From the NCBI RefSeq assembly GCF_029542085.1, contig NZ_CP107036.1, forward strand, positions 6,448,001 through 6,512,000: a stretch of DNA of 64,000 bases, given 5' to 3'. A program made the translations under genes and the position numbers. This stretch comes from Sphingobacterium sp. ML3W. GTDB taxonomy: Bacteria; Bacteroidota; Bacteroidia; Sphingobacteriales; Sphingobacteriaceae. Below are positions 1-8,989 of this stretch, piece by piece. The notes beneath the pieces were generated by a model. That model worked only from the letters and a program-made list of their open reading frames with translations. It made no database searches and was not told the DNA's origin. How positions within the stretch are numbered: position 1 is the first letter of the stretch; the number at the start of each line of letters is the position of its first letter.

Positions 1-1263
1 ATCAAGAGGCTTTTTAAACGTAATCTTAAATTCACGGATCGGATCATCTGCTTTATCCCGCAAGATGTGAATGGATTGAATCTGGTTTTTCTGATCCCAA
101 AGTTCCATTGTGCCTGACCGGATAAACTGGACGGTATCGCCGGCATCGCCCCAGTCGAATCCGTAGGATTGGTCGTGCATATAACGGCCGACCAGTGTTT
201 TATCATCCAGTCGCTTGGTGATTTTGAGGTAAGTACCGTGGATGTTGATCGCGTCGTCCATCATATTTTCATACAGCCCATTTTTGGAGAGGATGACACC
301 TTTACAACCTGAAAAATGGGTCGCGTCAGCTTGTGCGGTAAAATACCGGGGATCTTGGCCACCGCGCAGTGCCACTTGGAATCTGTCGAGGCTGATATTT
401 TCGGTGAGCTGAGCCAATAAGCCCATGCCTTCCGCATAATGCACGCTGATATTTTCAAGTCGAATATCTTTTCCTTTATGGACAAAAACACCGGGGCTGG
501 GACGATGCCACGCACGCATAGCCACGACGGTACCCGGAATAAGCTTTGGATTTTTCCATTGCTCGGCTTGGATAACACCCGGCGAAAGCTCGGTTACTCT
601 TTTTGTTCCTACCCCAATATCACTGGTATTGTAAACAATGCGTTTGGTTTTTTCCTCAAAGGCGATTCCGGATGTTGGACGCATGGCCCAACCTTCGCCG
701 GTATTGTAAAATACACTGTCTTTGATTGTATAAGTCACCCAGGGAGCTGTTTTGTAAACGATTGTACCATTGATTGTGTCGTTCTTCAGGATCTGGACCT
801 GACAGATCTGTGGACGTTCAAAATCAATATGGATATTTTTAAGGGTCAGGTTTTTATTTTCGATCAAGGCAATCGGTAACATCCGACCATGGTAGATGAA
901 ATCGGAGCCTTGGCCATCGACTGTGAGGTTGTTGCATTGTTCGAATGCGATACCCACTGTCTTGGGATTGTCCTGATCGTGGTTGGAAATATAGTATGTT
1001 CGTGATAATGCGCCCTCGGGATAAAAGTCGTAGCGCCCTTTTCTGAATTTTAAAACAAGAGCCTGTTTTTTATCGGTCTTTCCGAGAATTGTCTGAAGGA
1101 CTTTATTGATTGCTGCGGAGCTGTTGGTCCCGGTATTTGGAAGGATACCATAGTCGGAAAGATAAACGACCTTGGGGACTTGTGAAGCAATGCTGTTCAG
1201 GTAAAAGGATGTTGCCAGTAAAATAATCAGTGTTGATCGGATCCAGCAGGTGGGTATTTTCAT
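1..1263 (-). CDS. GH110 alpha-1,3-galactosidase, partial (C-terminus off the left edge)
   Basis: Reading the minus strand from the ATG at 1263-1261 gives 421 codons open to position 1, so the C-terminal part lies outside the window. The start MKIPTCWIRSTLIILLATSF is a signal peptide, which places the enzyme in the periplasm or outside. The rest is a right-handed beta-helix type sequence. The segment FSGCKGVILSKNGLYENMMD, followed by DAINIHGTYLKI, resembles the conserved core of Bacteroides GH110 enzymes, which release terminal alpha-1,3-linked galactose from blood group B type or linear glycans. Family members are usually around 600 residues, so roughly two thirds is present. The gene is divergent from the GH92 gene with a 168 bp gap. 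Family membership is recognised from memory of the motif. Whether it accepts branched or only linear substrates cannot be read. Confidence 0.85.
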   Translation of the reverse strand, partial: MKIPTCWIRSTLIILLATSFYLNSIASQVPKVVYLSDYGILPNTGTNSSAAINKVLQTILGKTDKKQALVLKFRKGRYDFYPEGALSRTYYISNHDQDNPKTVGIAFEQCNNLTVDGQGSDFIYHGRMLPIALIENKNLTLKNIHIDFERPQICQVQILKNDTINGTIVYKTAPWVTYTIKDSVFYNTGEGWAMRPTSGIAFEEKTKRIVYNTSDIGVGTKRVTELSPGVIQAEQWKNPKLIPGTVVAMRAWHRPSPGVFVHKGKDIRLENISVHYAEGMGLLAQLTENISLDRFQVALRGGQDPRYFTAQADATHFSGCKGVILSKNGLYENMMDDAINIHGTYLKITKRLDDKTLVGRYMHDQSYGFDWGDAGDTVQFIRSGTMELWDQKNQIQSIHILRDKADDPIREFKITFKKPLD

Positions 1264-1367
1264 ATTGATTGTTGGTTTATGTGCTATTGAAGCCAATTGG
1301 ATAATGCTTGCCGAATATAGGTATTATCACTTAACATGCAAATTTTCATCCTGATATTTCATCAAAA

Positions 1368-1399
1368 AAAACTAACTTTAGGGACGAAACCTTAGTTTT
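1368..1399. repeat. Inverted repeat in the GH110/GH92 divergent region
   Basis: AAAACTAA at 1368-1375 and TTAGTTTT at 1392-1399 form 8 bp arms with a 16 nt spacer, about 30 bp before the GH92 start. The spacing of 24 bp between arm starts would suit a dimeric regulator. The arms are AT-rich, so chance is a real alternative. Confidence 0.25.
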
Positions 1400-1431
1400 C
1401 CCTTAAACCATTGATCACTTAATTAATTATA

Positions 1432-3687
1432 ATGCTAAATAGGAATCTCAATTTGAAATCTAAAGCAATTTTACGCACAATCTGTTGCTGTACTTTTTTT
1501 TCAATCTTTTTGCTAAAAGGTTTTTCCCAAGCCAAAAGCACGAAAGAATTTGTGGATTATGTCAATCCATACATGGGGAATATCAGCCATCTATTGGTTC
1601 CGACTTACCCGACTGTTCACCTGCCGAACAGTATACTGCGTGTATATCCTGAAAGAGGGGATTTTACTTCGGACCGTTTATATGGTCTTCCGCTTATCGT
1701 AACGAGCCACCGTGGGTCGTCGGCTTTTAATCTGAGCCCAATGTTGCGCTTGCCAAGCCAGTTGAGTCCGGTACAACTGTATAGTTATGATCAGGAAGAG
1801 ATCAAGCCCTATAGTTATTCAGTTGTTTTGGATCAGGAAGATATCAAAGTAGATTATGCACTATCGCATCAGTCGGGTATGTATACCTTTACTTTCCCGA
1901 ATACGTCTACTAAATACTTGCAATTCAATTCACGTGATGGGGAACTGGAATGGGATGGACAGGCGCTTTCGGGAACACAGGAAATTGGCAATGGGACTCG
2001 TGTGTATATCTATGCGATTCCTGAGACAAAACCTAGTGCTGTAAGCAAATTGCAGGGACAACAGCTAGAAAAAGGAATGGATGCCAAGGGAAGAAATGCT
2101 TGTCTGGTACTGCAATTTGATCAGCCTGGAGCTATCTTAAAAATGAAATATGGCGTTTCATTTATTGATGCTGCACAGGCCAAAGCAAATCTGAACCGTG
2201 AAATTGCTGATTTTGATCAAAAGAAACTAGCGGAGAATGGACGTAAAATCTGGAATCAGGCCTTAGGGAAAATCGCCGTTGAAGGTGGCAATGAATCAGA
2301 CAAAAATGTATTTTATACTTCTTTATACAGAACTTATGAGCGTCCGGTAAATATCTCCGAAGGTGGACGTTATTTTAGCGCATTTGATGGCAAGATCCAT
2401 TCGGATGAAGGTAAACCTTTTTTTACAGATGACTGGATCTGGGATTCCTATCGTGCGCATCATCCGTTACGGGTCCTGTTGGAGCCGGCTACAGAATCTA
2501 ATATCCTCAATTCTTTTGTACGGATGTCGGAGCAGATGGACAAACCTTGGTTGCCGACCTTTCCGGAAATCACGGGGGATAGTAGAAGGATGAATTCCAA
2601 CCATGGGGTTGCAACTTTGCTGGATGCCTACCGTAAGGGGATCCGTGGTTTTGATATAAAGAAGGCTTATCTGGCAGCAAAAGGAGCGATTACGGAAAAG
2701 ACTTTGGCTCCATGGTCTGATAAACCTGCCGGAAAAATGGATGATTTTTTCAAAGAAAAAGGTTATATCCCAGCTTTGCATCCGGGCGAACAGGAAACTT
2801 ATCCTGAAGTACATGGCTTTGAAAGACGTCAACCTGTGGCTGTCACACTGGGTACATCCTACGACCTCTGGTGTCTGGCGCAACTGGCTAATGAATTGGG
2901 TGAAAAAAGCGATTATGATCTGTTTATGAAGCAGTCTTTCAATTATCGGAATCTATTCAACGAGCAGACCAAATTTTTCCACCCTAAAGATGACAAAGGT
3001 AATTTTATCATGCCTTTTGACTATGTTTTTGCCGGAGGACAGGGTGCCCGTGAATATTATGGTGAAAATAATGCCTGGATATACCGTTGGGATGTACAGC
3101 ACAATATTCCGGATCTGATCAAATTGATGGGTGGTAACCAGTTGTTTGTACAGTATCTGGATGAAATGTTCCAGCAGTCGCTTGGGCGATCTAAATTTGA
3201 TTTCTATGCACAGCTGCCAGATCATACAGGCAATGTCGGTCAGTTTTCGATGGCAAATGAACCTGCGTTGCATATTCCTTACCTATACAATTACGCTGGA
3301 CAGCCTTGGATGACGCAAAAACGGATCCATAAGCTGATCGGTGAATGGTTCAGAAATGATCTGATGGGTGTACCGGGTGATGAGGATGGCGGTGGTATGT
3401 CGGCTTTTGTGGTTTTTTCTCAGATGGGTTTCTATCCGGTTACTCCGGGACTGGCTTCCTATAGTATCGGATCTCCATTTTTCGAGAAAACACGCATCAG
3501 CTTGCCTGACGGCAAATCTTTTGTAATTATCGGAAAGAACGCTTCGGCAAAAAATAAATATATTCAGTCGGCTACCCTCAATGGAAAACCATTGAATAGC
3601 ACACAACTAAACCATGCTGATATCCTAAAAGGTGGTACGCTTGAGTTTGTGATGGGGGATAAGGCCAATAAAAATTGGGGAAATTGA
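1432..3687 (+). CDS. GH92 family exo-alpha-mannosidase-like glycoside hydrolase
   Basis: A 751-residue secreted protein with a signal peptide ending near GFSQA. Family hallmarks are VNPYMGN near the N-terminus (usual GH92 form NPF/MIGT), FTDDWIWDSYRAHHPL, ENNAWIYRWDVQHNIPDLI, MANEPALHIPYLYNY with E610, and GDEDGGGMSAFVVF with an acidic cluster at D650-E651-D652. GH92 enzymes are calcium-dependent inverting alpha-mannosidases acting on high-mannose N-glycans or yeast mannan. The N-terminal substrate segment (around residues 45-80) and the ENNAWIYRW segment, where many members have EGNAWQYTW, are divergent. Linkage specificity, and even mannose specificity, is therefore uncertain. It is followed by its own terminator and so is probably monocistronic. 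The gene lies beside a GH110 gene, suggesting a host- or eukaryote-derived glycan target. Confidence 0.85.
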   Translation: MLNRNLNLKSKAILRTICCCTFFSIFLLKGFSQAKSTKEFVDYVNPYMGNISHLLVPTYPTVHLPNSILRVYPERGDFTSDRLYGLPLIVTSHRGSSAFNLSPMLRLPSQLSPVQLYSYDQEEIKPYSYSVVLDQEDIKVDYALSHQSGMYTFTFPNTSTKYLQFNSRDGELEWDGQALSGTQEIGNGTRVYIYAIPETKPSAVSKLQGQQLEKGMDAKGRNACLVLQFDQPGAILKMKYGVSFIDAAQAKANLNREIADFDQKKLAENGRKIWNQALGKIAVEGGNESDKNVFYTSLYRTYERPVNISEGGRYFSAFDGKIHSDEGKPFFTDDWIWDSYRAHHPLRVLLEPATESNILNSFVRMSEQMDKPWLPTFPEITGDSRRMNSNHGVATLLDAYRKGIRGFDIKKAYLAAKGAITEKTLAPWSDKPAGKMDDFFKEKGYIPALHPGEQETYPEVHGFERRQPVAVTLGTSYDLWCLAQLANELGEKSDYDLFMKQSFNYRNLFNEQTKFFHPKDDKGNFIMPFDYVFAGGQGAREYYGENNAWIYRWDVQHNIPDLIKLMGGNQLFVQYLDEMFQQSLGRSKFDFYAQLPDHTGNVGQFSMANEPALHIPYLYNYAGQPWMTQKRIHKLIGEWFRNDLMGVPGDEDGGGMSAFVVFSQMGFYPVTPGLASYSIGSPFFEKTRISLPDGKSFVIIGKNASAKNKYIQSATLNGKPLNSTQLNHADILKGGTLEFVMGDKANKNWGN

Positions 3688-3730
3688 ATTTTACAATCAT
3701 AGGACCTCCTATACAATTTTTATTAGGAAG

Positions 3731-3764
3731 AAGTCCGTTGGTCAATCGATCAACGGACTTTTTT
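3731..3764 (+). terminator. Rho-independent terminator after the GH92 gene
   Basis: A perfect 10 bp stem, AAGTCCGTTG (3731-3740) with CAACGGACTT (3751-3760), a 10 nt loop and a T tract. It lies 43 bp after the GH92 stop codon. Confidence 0.85.
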
Positions 3765-3865
3765 GTATGGTGAGATGCTCGTTTTTTTGATATTGGTTTT
3801 ATGCTATCGGTTGCATGCGTTTTTTGAATAAAGAAGTGACATAAGCTAGTTTTTTGCGGTTAAAA

Positions 3866-3896
3866 CAATCGATTGCGTGATTTGCGCAATCGATTT
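3866..3896. promoter_or_regulatory. Paired palindromic operator candidate upstream of SusC 1
   Basis: CAATCGATTG at 3866-3875 is a perfect palindrome. CAATCGATTT at 3887-3896 is a near copy, with centres 21 bp (two helical turns) apart. Together they form a larger inverted repeat, AATCGATTGCG (3867-3877) and CGCAATCGATT (3885-3895). This geometry fits a dimeric or tetrameric DNA-binding protein. No regulator gene adjoins SusC 1, so the cognate protein is unknown. Confidence 0.5.
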
Positions 3897-3910
3897 CGTT
3901 TATGATCTGT

Positions 3911-3941
3911 TTTGTTCCCGGATAATATCCCTCTAATTTAA
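3911..3941 (+). promoter_or_regulatory. Possible Bacteroidota-type promoter for the SusC/SusD 1 operon
   Basis: TTTG at 3911-3914 and TAATTTAA at 3934-3941 are separated by 19 nt. This approximates the Bacteroidota sigma-ABfr consensus (TTTG, about 19-20 nt, TAnnTTTG), with the last bases of the -7 box off consensus. It lies just downstream of the paired palindromes. Confidence 0.3.
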
Positions 3942-4007
3942 GGGACTAAACTAGTCAATCTTAAACTGAAAAAACAGGCTGACGCAATAATAACTAACTA
4001 TTTAATT

Positions 4008-7000
4008 ATGATTTCAAAATTTACAAGTAACCAAAAGGTAAGCTTGCTTGCTGTTGCCCTTCTCGTTGCGTCTTCGCAAAGTACATTTGCGGTAGATCGG
4101 CCCATTGTATTTATGAATACGACTAAAGTAGTTGAACAAAACCCGATTGCGGGTAAAGTCACTGCAGAGGACGGGCCGTTAGCGGGTGTTACGGTTTCGG
4201 TGAAGGGTACCTCTGTATCAACATCAACTGATGCGAATGGTGCATTTTCGATCAAAGCAAAGGCAGGTGATATTTTGGTTGTGAGTAGTGTAGGCTATAA
4301 GTCCAAAGAAGTGACAGTAGCTGGTAATACGATTTCTATTCAATTGGAAAGCGACAATTCGGCATTGGAAGAAGTTGTCGTGGTCGGTTTCGCCAAGCAA
4401 AAGAAAGTAAATTTAACAGGTGCGGTGCAGGCGATTACCTCAAAAGATCTACAGGATCGTCCAGTAACGAATGTTTCATCTGCCATTCAAGGTAAATTTT
4501 CGGGTGTAACGATCACACAAAATTCCGGTCAGCCTGGTAAAGACAATGGCACCATACGGATTCGTGGTCTGGGTACCATCAATAATGCTAATCCCCTTGT
4601 GATTGTGGATGGAATCGAAAGTTCGATGAACAATATCAATCCAAATGATATTGAAAGTGTATCCGTATTGAAAGACGGTCCGAGTGCTGCAATATATGGT
4701 TCGAAGGCAGCCAATGGGGTGATTTTAATTACAACAAAAAAAGGTGGTAGCGGCAAACCTCAGCTGAATTATACAGGCTATGCTGGTATTCAGGATCCAA
4801 CGCGTCTGCCGGAATATATGAATGCGTACGATCATGCGGTGATCTTAAATGAGGCAATCAAAAATGAAACACCAAAAAATGAGGTTTACAAGCCTCGTTT
4901 TACAGCAGAAGATCTTGAACTTTATAAAGACGGTACGGATCCCGATGGACATCCCAATACAGATTGGTTAGGTTTGTTGTATAAAGGTTCGGGATTTCAA
5001 CAGTCTCATAACATGCAGGTAACAGGTGGAACTGAGGATGTACAATATATGGCTTCCGGTGGCTATTTAGGCCAAAAAGGTGTGATTAAAGTTGCAAGCT
5101 CCGATCGGTATAACTTACGGACCAATGTAGGTGCTAAAGTATCAGAAAGATTGCGTTTTGATCTGGGATTGGCTTATAATTACCAACGGATTACTGAACC
5201 GGTAAATCCATATACAGGTGATATGGCGCAGATCTTTAGACAAGTCAACCGGATCCCTGGTTTTATTCCATATAAATACAGCAATGGTGTGTACGGTCGT
5301 GGCAGTGACGGTAACCCAATCGCCTGGATGGATATGGAATCGAAAGACAATATGACCTATAAACATACACAGGTTAATTTCTCAGGGGAATTTAAAATCT
5401 TGGAGGGCTTAAAAATTAAACAAGTTATTGGATTTCAACCCATCGACAATATGTCTTCTAAGTATGTTAAAGACATTCAATATTACAACCGAAATGGGGA
5501 ATTAGGACCAAAACAGGGAGTAAATAATTTGACCGTTTATAATTTTCAGTCGGAACGATTAACTTTTCAAACTTTATTGACCTACGATAAAAAAATTGGT
5601 AACCATCAATTTAATGTCTTGGGCGGTTTTATGGATGAGACATTCAAGGCTGATTATTCTAGTGCCTACGCGCAAAATTTTTTAAATAATGATTTTTCAG
5701 AACTGAATTTAGGTAGTAAAGCAGGGATGAAGGTAGATGGTGGTGCGAAGAAGTTAATTTTGCGTTCTTTCTTTGGCCGGATCAATTATGCTTTTGCGGA
5801 CAAATATCTTGTAGAAGCAAATGTCAGACACGATGGTACGTCGCGTTTCCTAGGAACAAACCGTTGGAGCACATTTCCTTCTTTCTCTGCGGGATGGCGT
5901 ATCTCACAGGAAGATTTCTTTAAAGAATCATCATTGGCCGAGGGAATATCAGAACTTAAATTGCGTGGAGGCTGGGGTAAATTAGGGAATCAACAGCTTT
6001 CAGCAACCTCAGACAATGCATATCCAACAGGGGATGCATTTTACCCAGGTATATTCACAATTGCGCCAGGATTTAATTATCCATTTGGCCCAGAGCCTAG
6101 TTCAGGCGGTGCGACAGTGCAGTCCGCAAACCCGTTGTTAAGTTGGGAAGAAACTGCGAGTACAAATATTGGTCTGGATCTAAACCTGAAGAATAATTTG
6201 GGTTTTGTCTTCGAATATTTTGACCGTCGTACAAACGGAGTCTTGTTAAAACTTCCTGTATCAAACCTATATGGACTACCAGCGCCATACCAAAATGCAG
6301 GGAAAGTACAGAATAATGGCGTCGAATTGCAGGTCAATTATCAGAATAGCTTAGGTGACTTTAAATATAGCATTGCCGCAAATGGTTCATATATCAACAA
6401 TCAGATTAAAAAATGGGCAAGCGACGAAGCGCAAGTGAACGGAACGTTTTATGTTTATGAGCAAGGGCGACCAATTCGTTCCTTTTATGGCTATGAATCG
6501 GCTGGAATTTATAGATCGGACGAAGAATATAAAAATAGTGGAATTGAAGGGGTAAACGGTACTGTTGGAGCGGGTGATATTATCTACAAGGATCAAAATG
6601 GTGATAAGAAAATTGATGGCAATGACCGGGTATATTTAGGTTCACCAGATCCAAAATTCATCTTTGGCTTGACTTCAAGTATGAGCTATAAAAATTTTGA
6701 TCTGAGTTTATTTTTCCAAGGTGCAGCCAAAGTGAGTGGTTACCTATGGGGCGAAGCCATCGGTGGAATTTCCGGTTCGGATAAACCTACCACCATCTAT
6801 GCGGACCGCTTTAATGCCGAAACTAATCCAAATGGATCTATGCCACGTGCATTAACCAGCTGGGCACAAAATAGTCCTTCGGGCACTCCTTCGGATTTCT
6901 GGATTCAAAATGCGAGTTATGTACGTTTAAAAAATATCACTTTTGGCTATACGCTGCCGAAAACATTTACGGATAGAATTGGGATCAAGGGGGCTAAACT

Positions 7001-7136
7001 CTATTATAGCGGACAGAACCTGTTGACTTTTACTGGTTTTGCGAAAGGATTTGATCCAGAAGCGCCAGCAGATTCCAGAGGTAACTACTATCCACAGGTA
7101 AAAACAAATGTCTTTGGTCTTAACGTAAACTTTTAA
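4008..7136 (+). CDS. SusC-family TonB-dependent outer membrane transporter (pair 1)
   Basis: A 1042-residue SusC homologue that moves glycan oligomers across the outer membrane using TonB energy. In order it shows a signal peptide (about 1-29, ending STFA), a carboxypeptidase-regulatory-like beta-sandwich (about 45-115), the motif EEVVVVGFAKQKKVNLTGAV from residue 121, and a plug domain (about 135-245) ending AAIYGSKAANGVILITTKKG. A 22-strand barrel follows, ending NVFGLNVNF with the aromatic last residue used for barrel insertion. The partner SusD starts 9 bp downstream. No enzyme is linked in the same operon. The GH92 and GH110 genes upstream are the nearest candidates, but a terminator separates them. 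The substrate is unknown. Confidence 0.95.
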   Translation: MISKFTSNQKVSLLAVALLVASSQSTFAVDRPIVFMNTTKVVEQNPIAGKVTAEDGPLAGVTVSVKGTSVSTSTDANGAFSIKAKAGDILVVSSVGYKSKEVTVAGNTISIQLESDNSALEEVVVVGFAKQKKVNLTGAVQAITSKDLQDRPVTNVSSAIQGKFSGVTITQNSGQPGKDNGTIRIRGLGTINNANPLVIVDGIESSMNNINPNDIESVSVLKDGPSAAIYGSKAANGVILITTKKGGSGKPQLNYTGYAGIQDPTRLPEYMNAYDHAVILNEAIKNETPKNEVYKPRFTAEDLELYKDGTDPDGHPNTDWLGLLYKGSGFQQSHNMQVTGGTEDVQYMASGGYLGQKGVIKVASSDRYNLRTNVGAKVSERLRFDLGLAYNYQRITEPVNPYTGDMAQIFRQVNRIPGFIPYKYSNGVYGRGSDGNPIAWMDMESKDNMTYKHTQVNFSGEFKILEGLKIKQVIGFQPIDNMSSKYVKDIQYYNRNGELGPKQGVNNLTVYNFQSERLTFQTLLTYDKKIGNHQFNVLGGFMDETFKADYSSAYAQNFLNNDFSELNLGSKAGMKVDGGAKKLILRSFFGRINYAFADKYLVEANVRHDGTSRFLGTNRWSTFPSFSAGWRISQEDFFKESSLAEGISELKLRGGWGKLGNQQLSATSDNAYPTGDAFYPGIFTIAPGFNYPFGPEPSSGGATVQSANPLLSWEETASTNIGLDLNLKNNLGFVFEYFDRRTNGVLLKLPVSNLYGLPAPYQNAGKVQNNGVELQVNYQNSLGDFKYSIAANGSYINNQIKKWASDEAQVNGTFYVYEQGRPIRSFYGYESAGIYRSDEEYKNSGIEGVNGTVGAGDIIYKDQNGDKKIDGNDRVYLGSPDPKFIFGLTSSMSYKNFDLSLFFQGAAKVSGYLWGEAIGGISGSDKPTTIYADRFNAETNPNGSMPRALTSWAQNSPSGTPSDFWIQNASYVRLKNITFGYTLPKTFTDRIGIKGAKLYYSGQNLLTFTGFAKGFDPEAPADSRGNYYPQVKTNVFGLNVNF

Positions 7137-7145
7137 TTGTAAATC

Positions 7146-8762
7146 ATGAAACTTAAAAATATAACAATCGCATTGGGTGTAGCTGCATTGATGGCATCTT
7201 GTCAAAAACTTGATCAGGAACCATTGGATGCATTTAACGCAGATAATTTTTGGAAAACAGAAGCTGAGGCTGATTTTGCTGTGACTGGCCTGTATAGTGG
7301 TACAAGCAATTCGGACGGAAAAATTAACGAAGGCTCAGCCTGGGAAGATGGAACGCAAATCTTTTATATGGATTGTACCTCCGATAACTCCAATAGCGAT
7401 TTTCCATGGGAGGGCTTCCAGGCACTAGGTAATGGCACAGCAACGCCGACAAATTCTGGAAATGCTGAGGCAAGATATACCTATGAGCATATTCGTCGGG
7501 CTAACTATATCTTGGAGAATATTGATAAAGCTCCTATGGCGGTAGAGAAAAGAAAGAAATTGATTGCTGAAGTACGTGTGATTCGCGCTTATAGATACTT
7601 TGATATGGCCACTTTATTCGGTTCTGTGCCGATTATTACCAAAACAATGGCCAAGGAGGATGCTTACATTCCGGCAAATACTCAAAAAGAGGTGCTTGAG
7701 TTTGTGGAAAAGGAATTAAAAGAGGCGGCGGTTGATTTGACTTATTCAAAAGGTGGCGCAAGAATGTCAAAGGGCGCTGCTTTGGGCCTATTGGCGCGTT
7801 GTTATGCCTTTCAAAAGAAGTATCAGGACGTAATCAATACAACACAAGAAATTATTTCATCTGGAACCTACAAACTATTCGATAATTATGCGACATTATT
7901 TGAAGAAGCGAATGAAAATAATAGCGAGGTGATGATGAATATCGAGTACGTAGTAAATGTACAGGGATATACCTCACTTGGCATTATGTTGCCTAATTCT
8001 ATGGGCGGCTGGGGATCTATTGTACCTACCCAAAGTTTAGTTGATGCTTATGAAACAGCTGCGGGAAAACCAATTGGAGAATCGACAAGTTATAATCCAG
8101 CAAATCCTTATGAAAATAGGGACCCACGTCTGAGTGCAACAATTGTTTATCCGGGAGCATCTTATAATGGTAAATACTTTGATCCATTAAGCCGTAGTTC
8201 AGACGATTACCCTACTGCGGCAGATAATGCCTCAAGTACGGGATATAACTATAAAAAATATATCCAAAACCCAAGTAGCTATGCTAACCTGTGGAATGTA
8301 GGCACCAATATTATTGTGATGCGTTATGCGGAGATATTATTATTAAATGCTGAGGCAAAAATTGAGCTGGGTAAGATCGATAATAGCGTATATGAAAATA
8401 TAGATCTGGTACGTGAGCGTGCTAAAATGCCAAAAGTGGATAAAGCTATTTATGCTGCACAAGGCAAATTACGTGAACTGGTGCGCCGTGAATTTCGTGT
8501 GGAACTAGCCGGTGAAGGGCGTCGTCGTTTTGATATTATCCGTTGGGGAATTGCCAAAGATGTGATGAATGGTACTGTCTATGGCTCGTTGTCAGAAGGA
8601 AAGGTTGATCCTGCAACCGGTAAAGTCACATTTAATTCATTGACTGACCGTTTTACGTCAGAAAGTAGAACATTCAAAGCTGACAAAAATGAATTATGGC
8701 CAATTCCGCAAGCTGTAATTGACAACAGTAAAGGAACGCTAAAACAAAATCCGGGGTACTAA
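7146..8762 (+). CDS. SusD/RagB-family surface glycan-binding lipoprotein (pair 1)
   Basis: A 538-residue lipoprotein with lipobox LMASC (lipidated Cys19). SusD proteins sit on the outer face of the outer membrane as a lid on SusC and bind the incoming glycan. Family features are the N-terminal QKLDQEPLDAFNADNFWKTE, TPR-like helices such as RANYILENIDKAP and VIRAYRYFDMATLFGSVPII, and the C-terminal RREFRVELAGEGRRRFDIIR and ELWPIPQAVIDNS with NPGY at the end. Length is normal for the family. It forms an operon with SusC 1 and is followed by a strong terminator, so the transcription unit appears to end here. Confidence 0.95.
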   Translation: MKLKNITIALGVAALMASCQKLDQEPLDAFNADNFWKTEAEADFAVTGLYSGTSNSDGKINEGSAWEDGTQIFYMDCTSDNSNSDFPWEGFQALGNGTATPTNSGNAEARYTYEHIRRANYILENIDKAPMAVEKRKKLIAEVRVIRAYRYFDMATLFGSVPIITKTMAKEDAYIPANTQKEVLEFVEKELKEAAVDLTYSKGGARMSKGAALGLLARCYAFQKKYQDVINTTQEIISSGTYKLFDNYATLFEEANENNSEVMMNIEYVVNVQGYTSLGIMLPNSMGGWGSIVPTQSLVDAYETAAGKPIGESTSYNPANPYENRDPRLSATIVYPGASYNGKYFDPLSRSSDDYPTAADNASSTGYNYKKYIQNPSSYANLWNVGTNIIVMRYAEILLLNAEAKIELGKIDNSVYENIDLVRERAKMPKVDKAIYAAQGKLRELVRREFRVELAGEGRRRFDIIRWGIAKDVMNGTVYGSLSEGKVDPATGKVTFNSLTDRFTSESRTFKADKNELWPIPQAVIDNSKGTLKQNPGY

Positions 8763-8817
8763 TCGCGCGATAAACACAATTCAGGGATAATTGTTGAGCA
8801 CTATAACAGCGCTCCTT

Positions 8818-8852
8818 AAAAACGGTTAAGCATAAGATGCTTAACCGTTTTT
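8818..8852 (+). terminator. Strong terminator after SusD 1
   Basis: AACGGTTAAGCAT (8821-8833), a 3 nt loop and ATGCTTAACCGTT (8837-8849) form a perfect 13 bp stem. Flanking AAA/TTT extends it to 16 bp, so it could act in both directions. Confidence 0.9.
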
Positions 8853-8989
8853 ATTTTCGAAATAATAGATGATTTTTATTAATTATTTATGGAAATGACA
8901 GAAATTATCATCTTATATTAGAAGTTGTTCGGAATAGTGTATCATTAATGACTTATTCCTGGAAATATAAACCGAATTAATCGTGCAGA

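Larger units (their letters stand above)
3688..4007. other. 320 bp intergenic region before SusC 1
   Basis: No gene is visible. It holds the GH92 terminator (3731-3764), a pair of CAATCGATTG-type palindromes (3866-3896) and a possible promoter (3911-3941). The remaining leader up to 4007 is AT-rich and shows no clear structure. Confidence 0.6.

Noticed and set aside
439..879. 146-codon frame on the plus strand
   Set aside because: It lies wholly inside the minus-strand GH110 coding sequence, which has a recognisable family motif and signal peptide.
2467..2883. 138-codon frame on the minus strand
   Set aside because: Antisense to the GH92 catalytic region, low-complexity-like composition, no family resemblance.
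8763..8989. Search for a bacteriocin or lantibiotic precursor near the Ere-like/ABC operon
   Set aside because: The gap holds only a terminator and leader; no short frame with a leader-peptide pattern was found here or after the permease gene.
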